Source: Actinostola sp. cb2023 (lineage: Eukaryota > Cnidaria > Anthozoa > Actiniaria > Actinostolidae). From it: 64,000 nt of DNA. The notes under the pieces were generated by a model. It saw nothing but the letters and a program-made list of their open reading frames with translations, searched no databases and was not told the origin of the DNA. The stretch covers positions 35,001 through 99,000 of the forward strand of contig JAUJYZ010000092.1 in the NCBI GenBank assembly GCA_033675265.1, in the 5' to 3' direction. The position numbers were made by a program, and so were the translations under genes. Positions 49,751-60,700 of this stretch are shown here, piece after piece. The number at the start of each line of letters is the position of its first letter. Position 1 is the first letter of the stretch.

Positions 49751-51759
49751 GTTGTGCGTATTCTTCCAACCTGTAGAAGAATACCTGCATTAGAAGTGAA
49801 TGAATGTTCATAGGATAACAAGCCACGCAAATAAAGCCAGACGAGACTGAGGAGAAACATATTTTTGGAATATATAAGATATGAGAGGGAAAATGAAAGG
49901 AGGAGAAATCGATCGGCAAGACTGGGAAGAGAAGAAGCCGAGAGAAGAGAAAGAAGAGGAGGAAAGGGAAGAAAGGAGAGATAAAACCTTGACGAAAGAA
50001 AGATGAGAAAAGAAAAGAGAATCGAAGAAAAAGGAAGGAAGGGAAAGGGATTGAACGCTGGAGAAATGGAAGGTCACGGAAGAGCAGAGCAGAGCAGAGC
50101 GATTGATGACACGGCAAAACAATGCATAACATATATTTTTCTTGAGCCATTATACACCTGTACATCGATTATTTCGATTCAGCTGACTGAGTTTATTACA
50201 ATAACATACCTTGGTCTAACTGAAAATCAGTTTACCAGTATTATTGCTTAGTAGTCCATTGCATTAAATTCTTTAAGAAATACCGGTAGAAAGAAGTCAT
50301 TTGCTTTTCTCTTAAACAGCACAGGTGCTAAACCGTCTTCATCGATTGAATTAACGACGAAAGGCGGCCATGAGCTGAAGGTTTGAAAGAATCGAAGCCC
50401 AAATTTCAACCGATTTTGAACAGATTCTGTGGCCATTCGAAATTGCTTTTTAACGATTTGAACGCTGAGTAGTTATTAGAAACCTTTCTGTGTGGTTAAA
50501 TACCAGAAATATAATTAAACGTAAACAAAAAAATTATCTTATGTATAAAAATCGATGGGTGTTTGAAACAGAATACCGTATTTGCATTCGAGAGATATTG
50601 AAGTTCAACTGACCGTCAGATCAGGCGTCACTGAAAGTCAGGCAATATTTTTTTGTCGATGCTTTGCTTTCCATTGAAAGATCAGGTTGGCAGCCATATA
50701 ATACATAATTAAAAAAACAAAGTCAGAGATTTCGAGAAATAATATTTTGATTCCATGCGAGGACTTCACTGACGTGACTGAATATAGCAGGCAAAACAAC
50801 TCATGCATAAAGTAGAGATAGATCGTTGCACAAACTGAATTTACAACGGTAGAATGAGAGTTTTTTACCGTAGAGAAACGCTAAATGATAGTGTTTGAAT
50901 AAGTCAGAGCCTCATGCTGACCTGCATTGGTTTTTGATGTGATAAACCACTGTTTTTTTCTACTCTCGAACAAGCGAGGGAATCCGTGAATTTGACAATA
51001 ATAATTGATGTTTGGCACCCGGATTGGCATCCCGAAATTTGTACTTACAATGGTCGGATTCTGTATTGCAAAGACCACCAAAGCATGAATATTTCGTGTT
51101 TTATCGCCACTCCTCAAAGAAGCGCCATCTGTTCAGTGATGCGGTGCTGTTCGGCTGCCTGTCAGTGATTTATTATGGCTCGCAGAATACCACAGGGATC
51201 CCAACAACAAACTGCCACAACCTAAACATCTGCCTCAAACTGAAAATCTGTCGAAGCCTTACTAACTGATTGTTTCGATGTATTTAGTTACTGTACAGAG
51301 ATCTATTGTAATAACATGTCCTATAAAATAACAGGTATTAACAGGTATTAACTTCCTTAACTTGTCGCTAAGGAACACTACTCTATGGTACTACTTACTC
51401 ATCATTTTAATCTGTGTTTCATATTTGTTTTATATTATAAAAATATTGAAAGACAATATAATGGCGCTTATTTTAAAAATCATTTTGTTTTGTACTCAAT
51501 AGGTTTGATTTGTAAAGAAGGAAAGGATGAATGAATAAATGGATGAATAAGTAAGAAACAAATTAAATGAATAAATAAATAAACGCATGGGTTTCCTGTG
51601 GTATAATGACAATAGACTGGGCACTGATCTCTGATTGGTCCGATTCTTTCCGTTCGAAAAAAAGGCGGCCATTTCCCTTCGCAGTTTTCAACAAATCAAC
51701 GAAGAAAAACAAGAATAAAAAGACTCTCTACTGGAGTACACTGAGTAAAAACCATCAAA
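49751..51759. other. Intergenic region between divergent CAT unit 3 and NCAPD2
   Basis: No gene recognised. Purine-rich DNA (GAGAAGAAAGAAGAGGAGG-type) covers ~49870-50060. A TACCACAGGGATCCCAAC motif lies at ~51189 and TGGGTTTCCTGTGGTA at ~51588, about 170 bp upstream of the NCAPD2 start. Promoters of both flanking genes should lie here, but no core element is clear. Confidence 0.55.
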
Positions 51760-54700
51760 ATGGACGTGGATTTTGTAATTCCATTATCTACGGATGATTT
51801 ATTGAATGGAGAAGTGGGCTGCTACGTTGTGGACGAAGTTTTCTCCATCAACTCGTTACCTAAAAAAATGGCGGGTAAGAAAGCAACTGCATGCGCAGTG
51901 TTTACTTCACTCTGTACAGTTCTATTAGATCTTGTTGTATCGTTATTCGTGGTGTAGTAACAGGCTTTAAAGGCTGTGATGTGTGTTTAGGAACAGCAAT
52001 TGCCATCTTTATCGCTCTATTTCTTGTGAAAATAACAATAATTTAAGAGCTTAAGGCTTATATTTTTTTAATGTAAATTTAATTAATTAAGCTTACATCA
52101 ATTTCTTTAGATTCTGCCATGGATTTGCATTCAGATGGGCCTTGCTCTGTTATTGCTAACTTTGATACATATTTCAGTCTTATAAGGTATGAGTATGCAG
52201 CCAATATTCTCTTCTATATACACAAACATCCATCAAAGATGATGATTTCATGTGTTCAATTATAAATCTTGTGAAACTGTAGAACCATCACCTCGGGTTT
52301 GACATTGATTCGTGTGTTATGTTGTCTTTATTGGCAACTGACTACTAACAATAGATCTATTACAGTGAGGACACACTAACCGGGACCCCTTGAGCAAAAC
52401 TGACCAATCAGATTACAGCTGAAAATAATCGCATTCCAACAAAAGTCATCTGCGCCAATCATCATTATGACTATAATGCTGATTGGCCCAGACAACTTTT
52501 GTTGCAATGTGATTATTTTCAGGTGTAATCTGATTGGTCAGATTTGCTCAAGTGGTCCCGGTTAGTGTGTCCTCACTGTAAGATAATAATAACTGTTTAT
52601 ATAAAAATAACTTTATTTAAGTGTCCAATGTGTTCTAGCGCTTGCGCACTAATTGGGGGACACTGTACTCTCACACACACTACCACTACATTCTAAAGAT
52701 TTAATAGATGATGTTATGTACATGTACATGTATTTATTATTTTAGACACTTCAATAACATAGACAGCATACCTAGGGATGAAGCATGGCAGACTTTACTC
52801 CGAGGTTAGTATATGTACATGTACAGGGGGGTACTCAGGGGTATCAGTGATGGGGAGGTGCGAATGAGGCCAAACTTTTCTTTTTAACCCCAAAAAAGTC
52901 CATTACGCAAAAACAAGACCCCAAAAAGACCCATTTTTTCTCCACATAAAATCGAGAATGGTAGGATATAATTTTTATCAACCCCAAAGAAAGTCCTTGC
53001 CAGAATCTTTATATCAAAAAAAGTCCACCAGAAAATTGCTAACCCCCAAAAAGTCCCAAGCCGCGAATTTCAAACCCCAAAAAGGTCTTCGCACATTCCC
53101 CGTCACTGATACCCCTGAGTACCCCCCCTGGGAATACAGCAGAAGCTCTCTGTAATGGCCAGGCCCTGGTTGTACGAAATGTGCAGTGGATAGTGCTATC
53201 TGATGGATAAATCCTTATCAGTTGATGCTGTTATCTAATAATAATAATAATAATAAAGTTATCCACTAGATAAGGATTTATCCAATGAATAGTGCTATCT
53301 AACTTTCGTACAACCAGGTCACGGTTGTTTTATCCCAGCTACCAACCAGCCCATACAATGTACAGTGTACACATAGATTGCCCCATATATACAATTATAC
53401 AACTGTAAGCTGCACCCCCAATTCCAAAACGTAGACCCTTTAGGTAAACATGCAGTTGTATGTGTGGTATTAGTATAATTTTAGACTTGGAATATAGAGT
53501 TTTGCGTGCTGTGATTGGTCGAGCGACCAGTGATTATGAGACGATGATCACTGGTCAAGAGCGGAAGTAAAATCACCAACGCAAAAGTTACTACTAATAA
53601 AACGTTTTTTATTATCCTGAAATTCGTCTTTTCTCTGATATTTCAAGTCTAAAATTATAATAAAACAATATTATTCACCTCAGGCTCAGTGATTATGGTG
53701 AATATTCACCTCGACTTGCTCTCGGTGAATGTTCACCAATAATCACTTCGCCTTCGGCAAATAATAAAATATCGCTAAGTATTAGTTTCATGAATGTATG
53801 ATCTATTTTACAGCTCTAAAGCAACACACTAATAACATCTCTCCCATGGTTGAACCTCGAGCCGATGTAGATAACCAAACAAGAAAACAACATCTCACTG
53901 CTCTAAAGGTAATTCACCATGATAGCAATTATGCTGGTCAGTGGTTCAGCCTGCTGCTGCGGGGTGCCCTCACTCTTGTTGCAGGGCTGGCTTTCTTTGC
54001 GAATCGTGCGATCCATTGTGACAGGGCGTCCCTCGTGGTGGCAATGCACCTAAGCCCAACCCTCATCTTCACCGATTAGTTTAATTTTGAAATTGCTCTG
54101 TTCTTCTTCATTGCAGATGATCTGTTATTTAGTTGTTCAATTGAGTAATCTCTATGAAGCCGAAGCCACAAAGCCAACCACACATATCACCACAGCAAAG
54201 GTTAGTGAGCAGGGGCTTGTCATATTCATTAATAACCTCAGCAGAACTTGTAAATCGGATACAAAATCATCTTCATTTGCATAGACTTTAACTTTGATTT
54301 TCTCGGTCAAACTTACTGGTATCTTGAAAATTATAGTAGAACATGATTTGATACATCTGTACATATGATAAGGTTAGTAATAGATACAGTCATTTCAGAA
54401 AAGGTGTCGCTGACTGGCCTCACAACTACGCTGCGACTAGACCGAACGGGAGTGGGTAGAAATCACTGAAGCGGTTTTAAATCTGCATATCTGATTAGCC
54501 ATGCCTTGAGCTTACAGTGAAGACCTACGCTGGCGAGTGGTTTGGATGATTTAATGGTCTTTCAATGACTGAACATTGTCACAGCACAGAATGTCCTTGA
54601 CCGAAAATGAGTCATTGACACCAACTCTTATTTCCTTGCGTAAAACACATACATTTTGGCATACATTCATTCGAATATTACTCTCCATCATGATAATGAG

Positions 54701-57700
54701 AAAATAAATTTTACAGAGCGAATCATTTTTTGATTCAGTGATTTCTATCCATACTCCCATTCGGTCTAGTCGCGTAGTCGTGAGGCCGGTCAGCGACCAC
54801 GTTTTCAGAAATGACTATACAATATTTGCAACCATACTGTATCTATTACTTGTCATGCTGGGGTTCATTGGCATTTATTATTTTTATTTCCCTGGAAATA
54901 TCATGCTCAAGGCACAGAACCGTCAACTGTACCTGTATCAGTGTGCATTGTAGTCTGTGCTCGCTGTACACATAAGTTCATGTAGTGATCAATGTTGTTG
55001 TGTTCTTCAAGGGTCGTGGTAGGTCTCATGCAGCTTCTAAGAGAAAGACACCTTCAAGTGCTTTTGACTGGGATATAGAGAGAGATGCGGTAATTGAACT
55101 TATTGGTCACATGGTCCAGCTTGACATCAATAGATTATGGAACCCCCCTTTGGTAGAAGAAGAGTTTGTCAAGTAAGTTATGTACTCTCGGAGGCGGAGT
55201 GCATGCAATGTACATAATACAGTCAAACTTCTATTAAGCAGTCACCCTTGGGAAATAGTCAACTAACCGCTTAATAGAGGTGACCGCTTAATAGAGGTAA
55301 CTGCTTAATAGAGGTGACTGCTTAATAGAGGTGACTGCTTAATAGAGGTGACTGCTTAATAGAGGTGACTGCTTAATAGAGGTGATTGCTTAATAGAGGT
55401 CAAGTTTACAGTAAGCATGGGGACCGATTTCCAGGAATTTGAGTGAAAGTGACCGCTTAATAGAGGGTGACCACTTGATAGAGGGCCGCTTAATAGAGGT
55501 TTGACTGTAGCTTTGTTCAGTGGTCATGGATAATGGTACCAAGCCAAGGTTGACATTTATACTACACATAGTAAAATCTTTTAAAATGCATTTTACTCTG
55601 CGTAGCAATGCCATGCAACCTCTACTTTGTTGTTGTTATTGTTGTAATATCATTTCATTAATAATTAATGAAATGTAATAATATTGTTGTTGTTTATCAC
55701 TATATTCATACAATGTATAGTCTGTAGTGTACAATGCACTACATGTAGGTCATCTGTGGTCAAAATCTAAATTCTCCTTGAGGCTCTTTGAATTTTAGAG
55801 GAGAATTTGGATTTTGATCAGAAGTCACTACTGTACACTGTCCGTCATCCTCGGGAACCCAGGGGAATATTCTGTCGCTTGTTACTCGCTCCCAGAGAAA
55901 TACCCCTGGGAACAGAGTCTGTTGGGAGTTGTTCTGGAAGTCAAAATTCAATATGGCGGCTGTCATAACAAACCAGAATATACTTGATACTGATTGGTCG
56001 GCCGTCTTAGGTTAACCAATCAGAAACGAGAGTAATTTTGACTTCCGGGACAAGTTCCAACAGACTTTGTTCCCAGGGGTATTTCTTCTGGGAGTGAGAA
56101 ACGAGCGACAGAATATACCCCTGGGTTCCCGAGGATGACTGTCCTTGTGTGTATTAGTTGATAGGATTCAAGTTTATTCAAAAGATCAATATACAAAGAT
56201 CAAAATTACAAAAGATCAATACATGTGTATATACTTCACCTGCAAGGCATTTCATGATTGCAAGATATTTTCCTCTTTCTAGTCTCATAACTGGGTTCTG
56301 TTACAAGCTACTGGAGAACCCAACTGTTACCAAAACCAAGACCACTAAAGATTTAGTGTTCAACTTACTGGCGACTGCTATCAAGAAGTACCACACTGGA
56401 CTGGGTGAGTATTGAGTCTTGTATTTCACATACATTATTTCAGATCTCAATGTCAACTTCCTCACCTATTAGAGGGGAGGTGCTTATAGAGAGGGGAGAG
56501 GTGCCATTCTCATACCCAGATCCTTCTCAGCTTTCTATTTTTTGTTAGAAAGCTGAGAAGGGTATGGGTACGAGAATGGGGAGGAGCTTATTTGAGGGGG
56601 GTGCTTAATATAATATTTATGGTACATGTATGTACCAGGTGATTTCAGAAAAGCTATTATTTTCTTCACTTTCATCCTATTTCCATATTTCCCACTTTAC
56701 TCCTTCATTTTTAAATGGTTGTTGATTGCGTTCGTTTTTCTTCAACAGGTACAACATTAAAGATTATACAAATGATCCAACACTTTGAACACCTTGTCCC
56801 ACATTTATCACAGGCTGTAGAACTCATGGCTACAGAATTTGGTGTCAAGAGTCTAGTTGCAGAAATTATTAGGTACCTGAAAGTTTCTAGGGAAGGGGAG
56901 GAGGTGGGAGGGGAGGAGATTGGAGTGGAGGAGATGGGAGGGGAGGAGATGGGAGGGGAGGAGATGGGAGGGGAGGAGAGGGGAGGAGATGGGAGGGGAG
57001 GAGATGGGAGGGGAGGAGGTGGGAGGGGAGGAGGTGGGAGGGGAGGAGATTGGAGTGGAGGAGATGGGGAGGGGAGGAGATGGGAGGGGAGGAGAGGAGA
57101 GGGGAGGGAGGAGATGGGAGGGGAGGAGAGGGGAGGAGATGGGAGGGGAGGGGAGGAGATGGAAGGGGAGGAGATGGGAGGGGGGAGGAGATGGGAGGGG
57201 AGGAGATGGGAGGGGAGGAGAAGGGAGGAGATGGGAGGGGAGGAGAAGGGAGGAGATGGGAGGGGAGGAGAGGTATTTATAGAAGCAAGGGTGGGTTCGT
57301 GTGCAACATTCTAAGCGAGAGGTACCCAGTTCAATTCTTCAAGACCTTGAGCATATCCTTGTTTTCGACTTCCCTCTAATCCATGCAGCTCAGTGCAGCA
57401 TTAAATACCCGTAGAACGGAGTACTGGTGGAGGGAGGGGGTAAAAGGGTGCACCTTCTGCCTCCTGAAAGAACACTTTCAGGGGCATGGATGTTAATTAT
57501 TGTACCTTTACTCTTTACCTTTTGATATAATAAAGAGGGATCCATCGGGCTTTTGTCCAGGAGCTTCATATACATGTACTGTATACATGTATAATATGTA
57601 CATGTGTATGTGTCAATTTTTTGAAGTACATGTATCAATTCAGTTGTAAATCACTAACATTAACTATCAACATAATTGTAGGGAAATTGGAATGATGAAT

Positions 57701-60700
57701 CCTTCAGACCTTTCCAAGGACAGCAGTGGTACCAGAGCCTTTGCTGACTTCATTGTTGATTTGACAAGCAGAATACCATCCATTGTACTTACTAATATCA
57801 GTATGCTCATGTGTCATTTGGATGGAGAGGTAAGCAGAATACCATCCATTGTACTTACTAATATCAGTATGCTCATGTGTCATTTGGATGGAGAGGTAAG
57901 CAGAATACCATCCATTGTACTTACTAATATCAGTATGCTCATGTGTCATTTGGATGGAGAGGTAAGCAGAATACCATCCATTGTACTTACTAATATCAGT
58001 ATGCTCATGTGTCATTTGGATGGAGAGGTAAGCAGAATACCATCCATTGTACTTACTAATATCAGTATGCTCATGTGTCATTTGGATGGAGAGGTAAGCA
58101 GAATACCATCCATTGTACTTACTAATATCAGTATGCTCATGTGTCATTTGGATGGAGAGGTGAGAAGAATACCATCCATTGTACTTACTAATATCAGTAT
58201 GCTCATGTGTCATTTGGATGGAGAGGTAAGCAGAATACCATCCATTGTACTTACTAATATCAGTATGCTCATGTGTCATTTGGATGGAGAGGTAAGCAGA
58301 ATACCATCCATTGCACTTACTAATATCAGTATGCTCATGTGTCATTTGGATGGAGAGGTGAGAAGAATGGTTCTTTCAGTCATTTTCATTACCATATATG
58401 CCTTGCCATATTCAATTTTACCATAACAGAGCGCAATCTCACAATCTGATTGGCTCTCAGTCATTGTCAATAAGAGTACAGACACATAGAATGACGAATC
58501 GCTCACACATGGTGCCAGCGTGCACTTGAAACAGTTTTTCTTTCAAACTTTTTCCTTGTTTTTGAATGTTATTTTTTACTTTGTTTTGTAAAAAAGAAAT
58601 TGTAGATGGTTTTTCGTTGTCTGTACTCTTATTGACACACATTTGACGTCATAAAATGTCCAAACCTTTGCAGTGAATGATCAAATCACAAGGACATGAT
58701 GTCATGTGTGTATCAATGAGAGTACAGACAAAGCTACACCATCTGCAATTTGTTATTAAACAGTTTGATTGGATGAGATGTATCTGCACACTTTTTGATT
58801 GGTTCAGGAAGGAAGCCATTTGAGTGTCACGGTAGAGTAGGTTTCTGACACTCATACAAAAATGACTCTGCAGTCCTGTAATTTTAGTATAAGTTTATAT
58901 GTGAGTTGAAGTGAGCTACATGTACTTCAATGTAGAAGATAGAACATTATTTTTCAAAATAGTGGTTGTAATATTGTACATTGTAATCTAGTGATGAATG
59001 ATGGAGTGATGATGAGGATGGACATGTGATGGTTGTGGTGAATGTGATAGTGATTAGAAGTGAAGTTTGGGGTGGTTATGATGATGATGGAGTGATGATG
59101 ATGAGGATGGACATGTGATGGTTGTGGTGAATGTGATAGTGATTAGAAGTGAAGTTTGGGGTGGTTATGATGATGATGGAGTGATGATGATGAGGATGGA
59201 CATGTGATGGTTGTGGTGAATGTGATAGTGATTAGAAGTGAAGTTTGGGGTGGTTATGATGATGATGGAGTGATGATGATGAGGATGGACATGTGATGGT
59301 TGTGGTGAATGTGATAGTGATTAGAAGTGAAGTTTGGGGTGGTTATGATGATGATGGAGTGATGATGATGAGGATGGACATGTGATGGTTGTGGTGAATG
59401 TGATAGTGATTAGAAGTGAAGTTTGGGGTGGTTATGATGATGATGGAGTGATGATGAGGATGGACATGTGATGGTTGTGGTGAATGTGATAGTGATTAGA
59501 AGTGAAGTTTGGGGTGGTTATGATGATGATGGAGTGATGATGATGAGGATGGACATGTGATGGTTGTGGTGAATGTGATAGTGATTAGAAGTGAAGTTTG
59601 GGGTGGTTATGATGATGATGGAGTGATGATGATGAGGATGGACATGTGATGGTTGTGGTGAATGTGATAGTGATTAGAAGTGAAGTTTGGGGTGGTTATG
59701 ATGATGATGGAGTGATGATGATGAGGATGGACATGTGATGGTTGTGGTGAATGTGATAGTGATTAGAAGTGAAGTTTGGGGTGGTTATGATGATGATGGA
59801 GTGATGATGATGAGGATGGACATGTGATGGTTGTGGTGAATGTGATAGTGATTAGAAGTGAAGTTTGGGGGGTGGTTATGATGATGATGGAGTGATGATG
59901 ATGAGGATGGACATGTGATGGTTGTGGTGAATGTGATAGTGATTAGAAGTGAAGTTTGGGGTGGTTATGATGATGATGGAGTGATGATGATGAGGATGGA
60001 CATGTGATGGTTGTGGTGAATGTGATAGTGATTAGAAGTGAAGTTTGGGGTGGTTATGATGATGATGGAGTGATGATGATGAGGATGGACATGTGATGGT
60101 TGTGGTGAATGTGATAGTGATTAGAAGTGAAGTTTGGGGTGGTTATGATGATGATGGAGTGATGATGATGAGGATGGACATGTGATGGTTGTGGTGAATG
60201 TGATAGTGATTAGAAGTGAAGTTTGGGGTGGTTATGATGATGATGGAGTGATGAGGATGAGGATGGACATGTGATGGTTGTGGTGAATGTGATAGTGATT
60301 AGAAGTGAAGTTTGGGGTGGTTATGATGATGATGGAGTGATGATGATGAGGATGGACATGTGATGGTTGTGGTGAATGTGATAGTGATTAGAAGTGAAGT
60401 TTGGGGTGGTTATGATGATGATGGAGTGATGATGATGAGGATGGACATGTGATGGGTTGTGGTGAATGTGATAGTGATTAGAAGTGAAGTTTGGGGTGGT
60501 TATGATGATGATGGAGTGATGATGATGAGGATGGACATGTGATGGTTGTGGTGAATGTGATAGTGATTAGAAGTGAAGTTTGGGGTGGTTATGATGATGA
60601 TGGAGTGATGATGATGAGGATGGACATGTGATGGTTGTGGTGAATGTGATAGTGATTAGAAGTGAAGTTTGGGGTGGTTATGATGATGATGGAGTGATGA

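Noticed and set aside
50248..50436. 62-codon minus-strand frame with RFFQTFSSWPPFVVN
   Set aside because: Looks faintly protein-like but has no splice context, no recognised domain and no neighbouring exon.
57704..58345. 213-codon minus-strand open frame with a 22-residue repeat
   Set aside because: It is the antisense of the duplicated NCAPD2 exon end; the sense frame fits the protein family.
57692..58426. Treating the full 244-codon plus frame as a separate gene
   Set aside because: It begins inside NCAPD2 exon 9 in the correct frame; it is the exon plus its tandem copies, not an independent gene.
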